Assembly (NCBI RefSeq): GCF_905171775.1
Contig: NC_053494.1
Coordinates: 198,291,544 to 198,355,543 of the forward strand
Length of the DNA stretch: 64,000 nucleotides
Origin: Rana temporaria
Lineage: Eukaryota > Chordata > Amphibia > Anura > Ranidae
Direction: 5' to 3'
Numbering within the stretch: position 1 is the stretch's first letter; each line of letters begins with the position of its first letter. Below the pieces are notes generated by a model. That model was not told where the DNA came from. It ran no database searches and saw only the letters and a program-made list of their open reading frames with translations. The position numbers were made by a program, and so were the translations under genes. Positions 1 through 11,802 of the stretch are shown piece by piece.

Positions 1-468
1 ACAAATGTCATTCTTCCATTGTGCCTTTCTGAAGCAGACCTTAACAGACATAGCTAAGCACAGTCACTTGGCTGGAACTGTTTTTTGCATGATAAAAAAA
101 TAGTTTTGCTAAAAATTATACTGTTGCTGTGTATTTTGACAAGTCTAGAATTAGCTTTTCCAGAAATGCTAATTTCCTAAAGCTCTGCATTAACAATAAC
201 CCTCCAACAGCTTGACATACAAAAATGATTTTCATTCTGTTTTCTTTCAGGACATACCAGGCCTTTGTCTGATAAATTGTTTTAATAAGTAGCCTGCATA
301 CATTTTTTTATCACAAGCACCAAAAATGGATAAAGAATACACTTTTAGATGATTTAATACATAACTTATTTTTTTTTTAATTAAACACTACTATAAATAT
401 TTTCTCTAAAACATTTTTTATAAAAATCCTGATGATTCTAAATAAGTGTAGGCTTTGATAGATAACTT
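1..468. other. AT-rich sequence, nothing recognised
   Basis: The segment is AT-rich with homopolymer runs. I see no open frame of note, no repeat end and no RNA gene. It could be intron or intergenic DNA. Confidence 0.5.
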
Positions 469-642
469 TGTCGCTTTAACTGAAAATTGCGCGGTCCTGC
501 AACGATGTATCCAAACAAAATTAACATATTTTTTCCCCCACAAATAGAGCTTTATGTTGGTGGTAATTGATCACCTCTGCGGTTTTTATTTTTTGCGCTA
601 TAAACAAAAAAAAGCAACAATTGTGTAAAAAAAAAACACAAT

Positions 643-854
643 GGGGATTATTTACGAAAGGAAAATCCACTGCAGTCGCTGTAGATCTAAAGGGGGACAT
701 GCAAGGAAAAAAAAAAACAGCATTTGAGCTTGCACATGATTGAATGATAAAATCAGATTTACAGCGACTGCACTTCAGAAGTGCACTTTCAGTGCAATTT
801 CAAGTGCGCTTTGCACTTGTAGTGCAACGTGGATTTAACTTTCGTAAATTACCC
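643..854. mobile_element. Short inverted-repeat element (about 210 bp) nested in A1
   Basis: The ends GGGGATTATTTACGAAAG and CTTTCGTAAATTACCC are imperfect inverted complements of about 16 bp. The interior also folds back (CTGCAGTCGCTGTAG against a later CAGCGACTGCA). It interrupts the family A block between its poly-A tract and the TTTTACTTTTTGCTATAATAAAT segment. It has no coding capacity and its superfamily is undetermined. Confidence 0.6.
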
Positions 855-1016
855 TAAATATCTTTTACTTTTTGCTATAATAAATATTCAATTTTTTTTA
901 AAAAACTATTTTTTTCCTCAGTTTAGGCCGATATGTATTCTTCTACATATTTTTTGATAAAAAAAACAAAAAAAAACGCAATAAGTGTATATTGATTGGT
1001 TTGAGCAAAATGTATA

Positions 1017-1749
1017 GGGCCAGATTCACAGAAGAAGTACGCCGGAGTATCTGCTGATACGCCGGCGTACTTTCAAATTTGCCGCGTCGTATCTTTAGTT
1101 TGAATCCTCAAACCAAGATACGACGGCTTTTGGCTTCGATCCGACAGGCGTATGGCTTTGTACGCCTTCGGATCGTAGGTGTAATACTTTGGCGCCTGCT
1201 GGGTGGAGTTCGCGTCGTTTTCCACGTCGGGTATGCTAATTAGCTTTTTCCAGCGTTTCATGAAGGTAGGCGCGGCCGTCGCATTCTCTTACGTCGTCGC
1301 TAGTCGGCTTTTCCCGGCGTATAATTAAAGCTGCTATTTTGTTGCGTATAGATAGACCTGCCATGTTAAAGTATGGCCGTCGTTCCTGCGTTGAATTTTG
1401 AATTTTTTTTTTTTTTGCGTAAGTCGTCCGTGAATAGGAAAGGACGTAACTCACGTCGACGTTCAAAAAATCACGTCGGTGCGACGTAATTTCGCGCAAA
1501 GCGCGGCGGGAAATTTCAAAACGGAGCATGCGCAGTACGTTCGGCGCGGGAACGCGCCTAATTTAAATGATCCATGCCCCCTACCTGGATCATTTGAATT
1601 AGGCCGGCTTGCACCGGAGGGATTTACGCTACGCCGCCGCAACTTTACAGGCAAGTGCTTTGTGAATCAAGCACTTGCCTGTAAAACTTGCGGCAGTGTA
1701 ACGTAAATGAGGTACGTTACGCCGCCGCTTTTTTACCTGAATCTGGCCC
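1017..1749. mobile_element. Family C element, copy 1 (non-autonomous, Harbinger-like?)
   Basis: Inverted ends are GGGCCAGATTCAC and GAATCTGGCCC. The interior is CpG-rich with TACGCCGGCGTA-type palindromes. It lies inside A1. Flanks are ATA and ATT, so the 3-bp duplication typical of the family is not perfect here. No ORF is plausible. Confidence 0.75.
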
Positions 1750-2187
1750 ATTACGTCTAGAAAATAGGGGATAGATTTATGGAATTTTTATTATAATTTT
1801 TTTTTTACTAGTAATGGTGGTGATCAGCAATTTTTATCGGGACTGCATATTGCGGCGGACAGATCGGACACTTATGACACATTTTTGGGACCATTGACAT
1901 TTATACAGCGATCAGTGCTATAAAAATGCACTGATTACTGTGTAAATGTCACTGGCATGAAGGGGTTAACACTAGGGGGCGATCAATGGGTTAACTGTGT
2001 TCCCAGTGTTGTAGCTGTAGGGGGGATGGGACTAACTAGGAGGAGAGAGAGAGATTGGGGTTCATACTTAGTATGAACACACGATCTGCCTCCTCTCCCC
2101 TGAGAGAACCGGATCTGTGTGTTTACACACACAGATCCCGGTTCTTGCTCTGTCGTGAGCATTCGCGGATGCACGACGATCATCGCG

Positions 2188-2765
2188 TTACTATAAGATA
2201 GCTCTTCACAGTATAACATTTATTCACAGACTCCCTTTGAGCCTCACCCGGCATTATCACGTACACCACATGGAGAACCTAACTTCCTGGGGATCTTGTG
2301 TTCAGTCCCATGTAAGTAACCATTTCATGACCTTTCCATTTCCCTTCCCTTGATGCTGGGGTTCTTACCAGAGCTTACCAGTATCTGTTTATCTATATCT
2401 CCTACAGACCAACGGATGCATCTGTTCCTGATGAAGTGTGTTTACACGAAACGCGTTGACAGAATGCAAACTGTTTTAGTCTATCATCATTGCATAGAAT
2501 CACTATCCTTGTTACTATTGTCATTTTCCGACACGGAGTACATACTCCTTCATTGGCAACTGGAATGTGCTGCTATTTTGTTTTTAAGGTTATGACTGTT
2601 TCGAATATGTAATTTTACAATTTATTGTATGTATTTATGAACTGTACTTTACTCCAATTCACATAATTGGTGGTTTCAATGTATTTCATACAGAGATCGA
2701 TCTTATACCCTCTGTGTGACAATAAACTCAGTGGCCCTCCACGTATGTTTTATTAATATTTTTTC
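2188..2765 (+). repeat. Penelope-like terminal fragment carrying a hammerhead
   Basis: The segment begins where A1 stops matching its family and contains the hammerhead at 2418-2467. It then runs through about 280 AT-rich bases with AATAAACT near 2722. The boundaries are not defined by duplications. Assignment to Penelope-like elements rests on the hammerhead type only; those elements are known to carry minimal type I hammerheads in their terminal repeats. Confidence 0.4.
2418..2467 (+). ncRNA. Hammerhead ribozyme motif, type I, minimal stem III
   Basis: The conserved core CTGATGA is at 2428-2434. Stem II is GTGT (2436-2439) with ACAC (2444-2447), loop GTTT. GAAA follows at 2448-2451, then the self-complementary loop CGCG (2452-2455) and TT where UC is seen in sister motifs. 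Stem I forms between 2418-2427 and 2458-2467: GCAT with ATGC, CTGT with ACAG and C with G, with two single-base bulges. All invariant core residues are present, and T at the cleavage position is tolerated in this class. A one-base-pair stem III with a palindromic loop suggests activity as a dimer, as known for Penelope-like hammerheads. Confidence 0.7.
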
Positions 2766-4080
2766 CTATTCGCCACTTGCCTCATATAAAGTCCCCTTTA
2801 AATGTAATTGATTCAGGGATGGAGGCCCATATTACTGTAGCGCTTGGTTGCTACTTGTAACTAACTTCCACCATATCACCAGACCTCCATCTATCACCTC
2901 AGAGACAATGAATTTGCATTGGGTTTTTTGTGTGTTTTTTATTGGGGCATATAACTTGGTTGGGGGAAAGGGGGATATGGGATGCCCATAGAACATGTTG
3001 CGTCCGCTCTGAACAGTCTTAATGGCTGGCTATGAAATGTGCTGTTACTAGGCCGGAGGTCTGCAGTACCTCTCCCCAGCGGCCTAGTAATTTAGTAGCA
3101 CGTGACTTGGCGGACTACTGTTGCCAGCAAGTCCGGTCTGCAAATCCTGTGCCCTCAGGCCACATCGATTTGTATACTTTTCCCACAGTCTCTCCTCTGG
3201 CCTCGCACCCAGCTCCCCTGGCATACCTCATCCAGAAATCCACTGTGATCCACTCACCGTCCTTTTCCTGCCCCGAGTCCATGATGAAGAACTTTAACTT
3301 TAACTCTCCAGCCCCTCTGTTCCAGGACACTCCATCCATGATCGTGTAAGGATGTAGCTCCCTCCCAGCTCTCCGCGATCAGCACAACCCACCCAGATGG
3401 GGATGACCTCCTGCTGCTGCCTAATGATCCATTCTCCATATCTTCCGGCCAACTACTCCTCCCCAGGGGGCTGGGACCTGAGCTTATATGGGAGGCCTGC
3501 CCCCTGCCAATACCAAGTGGGGATTGGTCAGGGCTCCTCACATGAGCTCCCTGTCACTCCAGACCTGTGCCCTGCCCCTCTTCCAGATCATTCTCCCTGA
3601 AAGCAGGGGAGGCGCCCCAGAACTAGAGCACATGTGGTCACACCCACTGCTACACTAACCACTCCCTGCCCCCAAAACAAAACAAGCAGGCCTAGCCTGA
3701 AGCATAGGCCTGCCTAAATTTACCTGCACTGACAGTTTCCCTAGCAAAAAATCCTACTCTAGCACCTACCTATTGTAGAGGGTACTACATTACCATATGT
3801 ACGCTTCATTTAACTTCCCAATTCTTAAATCCCCCCTCTCTTGCACAAGTGTACATAGAAGAATTGATGCTGGTAGTCACACCAAATATTGATTTAATGT
3901 AGATTTTCTTCTGTTACCTCACTTTGCATTTTGTAAATTGATAAAAATAAAAAATATAAAAGCATTCTAACAGCATGTCTTCACACCTGTCTAAAACATT
4001 TTGCATACTGTATATTTGCTTAAGAAAAATGCAATCAGTGAGACATAATGCTGAAAAATCTATTTTGGGTTTACATAAAC
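2766..4080. other. No gene seen; GC-rich 3.0-3.7 kb block
   Basis: Positions 3000-3700 are GC-rich and may be part of an unrecognised repeat or LTR leader. Overlapping short open frames occur on both strands but none resembles a known domain. AT-rich sequence surrounds it. Confidence 0.4.
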
Positions 4081-4740
4081 TTTAACAGTTATGTGTTGAT
4101 GAACATTATTGTTAACTTCAATCTAAAATACATCTGCTGCCATTTCAAATGCCAACAATGGGCAGGCAAAGACCTAAACCTGTAAAAGTTGCAAAAAGGA
4201 CAAGGGGCGGGCAATGCAAAGCGATGGGACAAATCGTATCTGCCAATAGCATGCGAATCTGCATCAGAGCAGCTAACGCGGCTAAGCTTCCCGTAAACAA
4301 AAACAGCAATTTAATTACCCTACGCACTAAATAAATTATGTATTTAATCATTCGGTGTGTTCCATCTGCACTCCCCTTAATAAAATCCAATCTAACGTAA
4401 TTTGTTTCTGATTCATCTGCCTGTAATCTTTATTAGCTCTCTTATTTGGGCTTTAATTTGATGTCTCTGCTACATTATAAAAATATACTGTATATTTAAT
4501 TTGGTTTAGTGGAGCTAACAACACCCTCATCATGAAAGCAAATGGAGTGAATGCTGAGTATTATAGCGCTATCATCTGATCCACTGGCAATATGGCGGTG
4601 GAATTTTGATGATTTCAGTTATTGCATTGCTCAACATTTTGCTAATTACAGTCATGCAAAATGCCTAAAGCTAGAGATTTGAAGAAAGCATAAAACGTTC
4701 CACTATGCTAAATGATATAATAAGTAATACGCGGTATATA
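4081..4740. other. Unique island, candidate conserved non-coding element
   Basis: This stretch matches no repeat elsewhere in the window. It contains homeodomain-like cores (TTTAATTAC, CTTTAATTTG, CTTTATTAGC) and few CpG decay signs. The call is inference from composition only. Confidence 0.3.
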
Positions 4741-4744
4741 AAGC

Positions 4745-5775
4745 GTTTGAGGAATGTGACCATTACACCTATACAAGTTTGTTGGAAATCTCATTTCAAA
4801 ACCATGAGCCGAGAAATGGATTTAACCCCCGCCTTACGACTATAATGTCCTCCACTTTCCTGGGAAGGCTTTCCATAAGATTTAGGGCCCGGATTCAGAT
4901 ACGAGTTACGACGGCGTATCTCTGGATACGCCGTCGTAACTCTGAGTGTGCGGGGTCGTATCTATGTGACTGATTCTTAGAATCAGTTACGCATAGATTT
5001 CCCTAAGATCCGACCGGCGTAAGTCTCTTACGCCGTCGTATCTTAGTTGCATATTTACGCTGGCCGCTAGGTGGCGCTTCCGTAGATTTATGCGAGGAAA
5101 ATGCAAATTAGGTAGATACGCCGATTCAGAAACGTACGTCCGCCCGGCTAATTTTTTAACGTCGTTTACGTTAGGCTTTTTCCGGCATAAAGTTACCCCT
5201 GCTATATGAGGCGTATCCTATGTTAAGTATGGACGTCGGGCCAGCGTCTAATTTTCCGTTGATTACGTTGTTGCGTAAGTCGTTCGCGAATGGGGCTGTA
5301 CGTAAGTTACGTTCACGTCGAAAGCATTGCCTATTTGCAGCGTAATTTGGAGCATGCGCACTGGGATACGTTCACGGACGGCGCATGCGCCGTTAGCCAA
5401 AAATGTAATTTACGTGGGGTCAGCCTTCATTGCCATACAACACGCCCACTGCATGGAGAATTTGAATTCCGTGGGCTTACGCCGGACCACATACGCTACG
5501 CCGCCTTAACTTAGGGCGCAAGTTCTTTCTGAATACGGAAATTGCGCCCTAAGTTACGGCGGCGTAATGTATCTGAGATACGTTACGCCCGCCGATAGAT
5601 ACAAAAATTTATCTGAATCCGGGCCTCGGTGTATGGCTGTGCACCTATTTCAATCAGCATTTCAGGTTTATCCCAAAGGTTAGGTAGGCTTGAGGTCAGG
5701 GCTCTGTGCAGGCCACTTGAAGTTCTCCACACCAGACTCATGAAACCACGTCTTTATGGATACTCGTGTAAACTG
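4745..5775 (-). mobile_element. Tc1/mariner-like remnant split by a family C element
   Basis: Positions 4840-4884 (CTTTCCTGGGAAGGCTTTCC) and 5626-5775 (GAGGTCAGGGCTCTGTGCAG, then CACACCAGACTCATGAAACC) resemble the complement of the C-terminal coding part of Tc1-like transposases. A related end with CTTCTGGGAAGGCTGTCCAC occurs at 52590. Only a decayed portion is left. Confidence 0.5.
4885..5625. mobile_element. Family C element, copy 2
   Basis: The ends GGGCCCGGATTCAGATA and TATCTGAATCCGGGCC are inverted complements (the intervening ATTTA/ATTTATCTG region is slightly diverged). The interior has the family landmarks GCGCATGCGC and CGCTAGGTGGCGCTTCCG. It splits the Tc1-like remnant. Confidence 0.75.
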
Positions 5776-5865
5776 CAAAAGCTCTGCACTAGAAACAAAA
5801 GAATCTTTCAGCCTCTACATATATCAAACAAAAGTTATATAAAAAACTGTTACCATAGATACATT

Positions 5866-7600
5866 TTAACCACTTCAAGACTATGCACTATGTATATATA
5901 CTTTGCGGCTTTGAAGTGGTTTACTGGGGTTATGTATATCAGCCACAGTCCCGGTTTTGTTTTTTTACAGCCAATGGCTGGCTTTTTCATGTAAACACTC
6001 TGAGCTTCTCACAGGGATGCTTTCAGAAGCGGCAGGAGGGGGAGTCCCCCCTCTTGCCACTCGCCGGTGTCTCTTTGGCTTACTGTTTTTGCTGGTTCCC
6101 CGAGAAACAAGCCGACGGTGCAGCCCGCTGGTCCCAGAGGCGAACAATGAGTAGATGCTCTTTGATTGGCTATATGGCTAAGGAGGATCGGAGTGAAGTC
6201 ATAAGGAAACTTCCGGTCCAGGGTGGAAAAACATTTTTGTTAATTTTTTTAAGCCACGTACACACGATTGGACTTCCAGTGGACTTTTCCGTGGATTTTC
6301 GTCCGAAAGGCGTTCTACATACACACGGCGCAACATCTTCAGTCAACATTCACCAAACCATGTGGGTTTTCAGCTCTTTACCGCCACCCTTTGGGCAACT
6401 TCTGCTATTGTTGTCTGATGTTTAGCATTGGTTCTGAGCATGTGTATTTGTACTTTTGGATTTTAGTTGGATGGATTTGTGTACACACGATCGGATAAAC
6501 TGACGTAACAGATTTATTGCCAGACAGTGGGTGAGCATGAACAGCCAACATTTGTTTTCGTTAATTCAGCCAACAATTGCCTGATGGAACATACACACGG
6601 TCGGATTATCCGACACAACACGTCCATCAGACAATCATGGCCATAAAATTGGATCGTGTGTACGAGGCTTTAAAGCAAAAGATCAAAAAAATTTGTTCTT
6701 TTGCTTTTCTTTTTTTCTTTTCTTTTTGACCCCAGATCTCTCCATAAAGAGGACCTGTCATCCTTATTTCTATTACACCTTGTAATAGGAATAAAAATGA
6801 TAAAATGAGAAAAACACATATGTAATCGGTATTTTCACAACTCATGTGGGGTAGTGCCTCGAACGTTAGAGTGAGAGCAATAATTCTAGTGCTAGACCTC
6901 CTCTGTAATGCTAAACAGGTAACCTGTAAGAAAAATTTACAGAGATTTTTAGGTACCGTAGTTTGTCGCCATTCCACGAGCGTGCACAATTTTAAAGTGA
7001 AACACACGTTACTCAGCGTAACATCATCTTTTGCATTTAAAAAAAAAAATTGGGCAATGTAGTGATCCCCATATCCCTACTAACTCGCTTTATTATAAAA
7101 TTATACACAAGGTATTTTTTGTTTTTAAATTTATGAATTTCTATCATAACGAATGACCCGGAAAAAAAAAAGACGTATAAAGCGAAAATTAACAACATTT
7201 TTGGCATTGCACATGTCTACTGTCCAATTCCATCCAGGGGGACTTTTCATTTTGGATAGGGTAATAGAAGGTTTAACCCCATCATTTTTTAATTTTTTTT
7301 GGCCATCTGTGTAACTTTGGGGAGATTTGCCATCACTTCCTGTCCCTTAGTCAAAACGGGAAGTGAGAAAACAAAATTCCTCCAAAGTGACGGAATACCT
7401 TATGGTTACCAATCCTACCACAACTAGCATCCCCATTGGAAGATTTCCCCTCTATTCCTGTTCTAGTGACTATTAAAAATGTGGGATTTCCCTTCATTTT
7501 TTTGTGATAATGGTCACCAGGACAAATAGAGAGGGTGAATTTGCCTAACAATGACACAGACAGCAATAAAAACATGACAGGTGTTCAATCATTCTATACT
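5866..7600. mobile_element. Family A-related repeat, diverged, split by a D element
   Basis: It begins TTTTAACCACTTCAAGAC, like the A terminus. Low-complexity blocks on either side of 6251-6670 do not match the main A core but resemble a sister family. The right end is uncertain. The 180-codon frame at 5883-6425 runs through repeat termini and is not a gene. Confidence 0.4.
6251..6670. mobile_element. Family D element, copy D1
   Basis: The ends AAGCCACGTACACACGATT and ATCGTGTGTACGAGGCTT are inverted. The interior repeats TTTTCCG/CGTCCGAAA-type words and further ACACACGGTCGGAT motifs. It is non-coding. Confidence 0.65.
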
Positions 7601-7683
7601 CTATCCAAAACTAAAAAAGTTAAAGCCTAATTATACAATAAATCTTACTTTGCAACACTGATAACTTCACTGCATTGATCATT

Positions 7684-8679
7684 GGGCCAAATCTTCAAAG
7701 GAGATACGCAGGCGGAACTGCTGTTCAGCCTGCGTATCCCTGTGGTTATCTTTGGAAACGATCCTCAGAAGGATTTTTCCAAAGATAGTCAGAAGATCCG
7801 ACATCTGTAATAGACTTAGGCCCCGTACACACGACAGAGGAACTCGACGTGCTTGGCACGTCGAGTTCCTCGTCGAGTTTTGGGATGAAGCCGCCGAGGA
7901 GCTCGGCGGGCCGGCTTCTCCCATAGAAGAGCGAGGACAACGAGAAAATAGAGAACATGTTCTCTATTTTCTCGTCGAGTTCCTCGGCGGCTCCATCGAG
8001 CCAAAACTGTACAGACGACAGAGATTCTCGGCAGAATCCGGGTTTTGACCGAGTTTCTCTGCGAATTCTGCCGAGAATCTCTGTCGTGTGTACGAGGCCT
8101 CACACTGTCGGATCTTAGGATGCAGTACCGCATCCGCCGCTGGGGGCATTTCGAGTCGAAATGCCGCTTTGCGTATACAAATGAGTACTTAGGCAGATCC
8201 ACAAAGCTTTTTAGCTTTGTGTTTTCTGCGTAAGTTACGTTTTGCATGCGTAAAATTAGGGATGCTTTTACAAGGCCTAAACTGTTTAGACCTTGTAAAA
8301 ACAAACCTTTTTTTCGATCGCCGCGTTTTTTTTAAAATTTCGAATTTTTTTTCCTGGCGCGTATTTTTTTTTTTACCCGACGCAACTTTATTGTCCCGTC
8401 GCGATCCACAAAGCCCGGCGTAAAGTACGTTCGCACGATGCACGTCGGGAAAAATGACGTCACACGCATGCGCCGAACGTCCGGCGCGGGAGCGCGCCTC
8501 ATTTGAATAGGAATCGCCCCCTCGATCAGACGACCGCCTTGCGACGGAGGCACTTAAGTTACACGGCGTGTAATTTCTAGGTAAGTGCTTTGTGGATCGG
8601 GCACTTAGGTAGAAATTTAACGCCTGTGTAACTTAACTGCTGAAAGTTAAGTTAGGCAGGTTTTTTGAGAATTTGGCCC
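7684..8679. mobile_element. Family C element, copy 3 (contains D2)
   Basis: The ends GGGCCAAATCTTC and GAGAATTTGGCCC are inverted. A perfect 3-bp ATT duplication flanks it (7681-7683 and 8680-8682). A D element sits at about 7819-8099, and without it the copy is about 715 bp, the family size. Confidence 0.8.
7819..8099. mobile_element. Family D element, copy D2, nested in C
   Basis: The ends GGCCCCGTACACACGAC and GTCGTGTGTACGAGGCC are inverted. The interior is foldback: GAACTCGACGTGC opposite GCACGTCGAGTTC, and GAGATTCTCGGCAGAAT opposite ATTCTGCCGAGAATCTC. These words occur in no other D copy. Confidence 0.75.
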
Positions 8680-8769
8680 ATTGTCCCTACAGCTTCCCTA
8701 CAGCTTCAAGCTGCCCTGTCTTGTATCTGCCATATGGAATATGTTAACTTACCCTATATCAGTCTCACA

Positions 8770-8972
8770 GAAGCATCGCTTGGATTGGTCCTATACACTG
8801 GAATAGCACTACGTGATTGGATGTTTGCTATAACTGGTTAAACTTCCCTCGGTTGGGCTCATCACAAGGGTGATCGAAGTATAAAGCAGCTGAACGTCTT
8901 CCAAACACTTTGTGCATCACTGTGAAGAGCCGGGTTCACCTACTGTATAAGACAAAAGTCACAATGGTAAGT
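8770..8972 (+). promoter_or_regulatory. Candidate promoter and first exon of an unidentified host gene
   Basis: Two inverted CCAAT boxes (ATTGG near 8783 and 8816) precede GTATAAAGC at about 8879. About 30 bases downstream a putative 55-base leader begins and ends with ATG (8964-8966), followed at once by a consensus splice donor GTAAGT (8967-8972). A CAGCTG E-box directly follows the TATA box. An exon ending right after the start codon is known for several small vertebrate genes. I could not find a matching second exon, so this may be chance. Confidence 0.3.
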
Positions 8973-9165
8973 ATTCAATCAGTTTAGGAGGAACACTTAT
9001 TAGGCATACAAATAAAAGGTTTGTAACTGTCTTGCAAGATTCCTCTTTCTATGTCTCTATATATTTAATGTTGAACTCCATACATATACAAAAGATACAC
9101 ATATATGCAGCTCTGTATCCATTAATACATTATTTTTTTACAGTAAGCAATAAAAATACCCACAT

Positions 9166-9644
9166 TTAAAAAGAAGTATTGGATTTGTATTTCTTTTTTT
9201 GAAGCATACTTACTTCGGTGGATGCTGCATCTGTTGCCACTAGCTCTAACACTGAGAAATGAGCAATCAAACACCGCTGATTGCTTGGTTCTCACAGCTC
9301 TGTGAGCAAAGAGCTGCTAACTGTCAGTCACCAGCTCTCTGCTCTGACCCCCCCCCCCCACTCAATGGAGCATTGGGCTGTGGAGGGGGGCGGGAGCGGC
9401 TGGCTCAGGCTCTCAGTAGCTTGCTAAGAGGCTGAGCCGGCTGCCAGTCCAGGGATCTGGGCGGATCCCCACCATGTGATCACGATCCTTCCTGAGCCTG
9501 GACCGGTTCTGTGAACGCTAGCAGACAGCGGACTTCAGCCCACTGCTTGCTGAAAACGGGTCACAGGCGTGCAGAATGAAATGCACACCTGTGATGTACA
9601 GGAGAGGTACAGTCAAACAAGCTTTGTCTGTATTTCTCCTTTAA
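9166..9644. mobile_element. TTAA-flanked element (family K-like), copy K6
   Basis: TTAA occurs at 9166 and 9641. The left end TTAAAAAGAAGTATTGGA and right end GTATTTCTCCTTTAA are loosely inverted. A poly-C tract lies inside. It is non-coding, and Kolobok or piggyBac origin cannot be separated. Confidence 0.4.
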
Positions 9645-9910
9645 CCTTGTATCGGTGTCTTGCAATCCCTTGTACAATAGAGCTCAGAGACTGGGGAGAG
9701 AGAGCTAGCACATGGAGAGAGCATGAAAAATTCTTCCAAAACTTTCCATGTCTCTACAATGAAAATAACGTTTATACTCGTACAATAAAGGTGTGGGAAT
9801 GCAAAATGGGCATTCAAATGTTGGAAGGCTCTGGATGGAGCTTGGTGTCACTGTAGGGGACTGTGGAATGGGTTATAGAACTCTTCAGCAGACTGGGTGG
9901 CCCTGTAGAG

Positions 9911-10243
9911 CAGGGGTCTCCAAACTGCGGCCCGGGGGCCGAATGCGGCCCTTTCATTGCCTTTATCCGGCCCTTGGGACACTAATCCACCCACTCATAT
10001 GAGACACTAGTCTGACATCCAACACCAACAATGGAGCACCATTTCTTCTACTGACACCAATAATGGAGCACAATTACTCCCTATATTACCAAAGATGGGG
10101 CATTATTCCTCCCAATCTAATACCAAATGTGGTGAGGTTTACTCCTACTGATGCCAGAAATATTTCCACTCCCGCTGGCCATCGATCCTATAGTCTGAAG
10201 GACGGTAAACCGGCCCTTTGTTTAGAAAGTATGAAGACCCCTG
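9911..10243. mobile_element. hAT non-autonomous element with perfect 8-bp duplication
   Basis: The ends are CAGGGGTCTCCAAACTGCGG and ATGAAGACCCCTG. CTGTAGAG is duplicated at 9903-9910 and 10244-10251. CAGGGG ends plus an 8-bp duplication are diagnostic of hAT. The host sequence on both sides is a degenerate G-rich minisatellite. Confidence 0.9.
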
Positions 10244-10251
10244 CTGTAGAG

Positions 10252-10981
10252 GAAGAGGTTGGAGGCACTGTAAGACACTGTTGGAAGTTGGGTGTACTAT
10301 GAGGGACTGGAGGCTCTGCAGCAAGCTAGGGGGCACTGTGGGAGGCTAATTGGCACTTTAAAACCTTTTGGATTGTGTTGGAGGCTGAGAGCTATCAGGG
10401 GGTCTGAAGGCACTGCGGGCCAGTATGGGAGGTCGGGGGGAGCACTATGGAGGCTGGGAAGCATGGGAGGAAGTGATGAGATGTGCAGCTAGCTGGAAGC
10501 CTGAGATAAGGGAAACCACAACCTTGCAGTTGCCCTTTGCCTTGTGGTAAAGAATCACTGATCTAGGATATGTATGTAATAGTCTCTAAGACCCTGTGCC
10601 TTGTGCCAAGGATGGGCGCTGGAAGTCAGGTATGTTTCCCAATTATTTGGGTTGTGGTCCTTTTATGGGGGACAAATTAGACATTTTTTGGGTACACATG
10701 GATTCTCAGTAATGCATTATGAATGGTTCCAGGGTAGCCCAGTTGGAGAGGAAATTACTGATTTACAATTCTCTCAGGATTGGTAAGTCCAGAATTCAGA
10801 GGCTCTGAGAGACTTTGGGTGAAAAAGAGTCTCCAATCATCACTAAAGGGACTCTGGTCTTAAAAAAGGTTAACTTGTGGCAGTGGAGACCTGAAAAGGA
10901 ACAGAAAGGAACCAAAACTTGTCTATGAGGTGTTGTAGAGTAGCTCACAGCTGTAAGAAAATGTGGACTGTCGGATGACTA
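10252..10981. other. No gene; degenerate GGAGGC/CACTG minisatellite then unassigned
   Basis: Imperfect units of the form GGAGGCACTGTGGGAGGCT run to about 10480 and continue the pre-insertion sequence at 9780-9910. After that nothing is recognised. Confidence 0.4.
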
Positions 10982-11359
10982 ATGCCCCGTACACACGATT
11001 GGTTTTCCTGGCTGTAAAAAGTCAGCCGGGAAAACCAAGGGGAAAGCCGAGAACCTGCTCGGCAGCTTTTTTCCCCTACGCACGGCCAGTTTTCCTGGCA
11101 GAAAAACTGCCATGAGAGCTTTGGCCGGGAATCCCGGCCGTGTGTATTTTCCACCGCAGTGTTTCCTATGGGAAAAAGACCGCCGGGAATCCCGGCAGGA
11201 AAAAAGAAAACATGTTCTCATATTTACTGTACCGCCAGGATTCCCGGCAGTTTTCCTGACAGGAAAACTGCCATGGAGCATACACACGGCCAGTTTTCCC
11301 GGTCAAAAGCTGTCATGGCAGTTTTCCCGACGTGAAAAATGGTCGTGTGTACGAGGCAT
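10982..11359. mobile_element. Family D element, copy D3
   Basis: The ends ATGCCCCGTACACACGATT and GTCGTGTGTACGAGGCAT are inverted; AT may be the duplicated target. The interior is built from one word and its complement (CCCGGCAGGAAAACTGCCATG-like) repeated several times. Confidence 0.75.
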
Positions 11360-11799
11360 TAGGCTGAGCTCCTGCAGGTTTTCCTGTACCCTGAAGCAAA
11401 TGGGAACCTTAACCCAGGCGTGGGACTGGTATACTGGCGGTGAGCCTTAATTATTGTTTTCAATATAACAGAAATATGGACTGTTTGTATTTGTTTTGCC
11501 GAGAAAAGCAGTTATTTTTATCATTCATATTTTTATTACATTTTTGAAGGTGCATAAACAAAGATCGTCATTATTTTTCTGATTTTGAAGGAACAATAAA
11601 GACTAATCTTTTACAAATGGCCGTTTGGTGATCCCAGGCTCCCCTAATTACAATATAAATATATTTGTGTTCTCATCTTTTTCTGTACCTATCCTTCAAA
11701 TGTATTTAAATTGTTGTATCCTTTTTTCTTTTGAATTTTGTATCCTGTATTTATCATAAAAAAATTTGGGGGAAAAAAACAAGCTAAAAATGTGAAGAC
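11360..11799. other. No gene seen, AT-rich
   Basis: Unassigned AT-rich sequence without clear ends or open frames. Confidence 0.4.
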
Positions 11800-11802
11800 T
11801 AT

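Larger units (their letters stand above)
469..2187 (+). mobile_element. Family A repeat, copy A1 (5' truncated, two nested insertions)
   Basis: The core is the same sequence seen at 17.2-18.5, 19.2-20.2, 23.1-24.1, 42.5-44.0, 44.8-45.9, 56.4-57.4 and 57.9-59.4 kb: a GTCGCTTTAACTGA..TTGCGCGGTC block, a TGATCACCTCTGCGGTTTTT block, CAGTTTAGGCCGATA.GTATTCTTCTAC, then GACACATTTTTGGGACCATTG and a GC-rich tail. The left terminus (TTAACCACTT in other copies) is missing. It is non-coding. A small element (643-854) and a family C element (1017-1749) interrupt it, and removing both restores co-linearity with other copies. Confidence 0.75.

Noticed and set aside
5883..6425. 180-codon plus-strand ORF
   Set aside because: Runs through the end of a family A-related repeat into D1; no domain was recognised.
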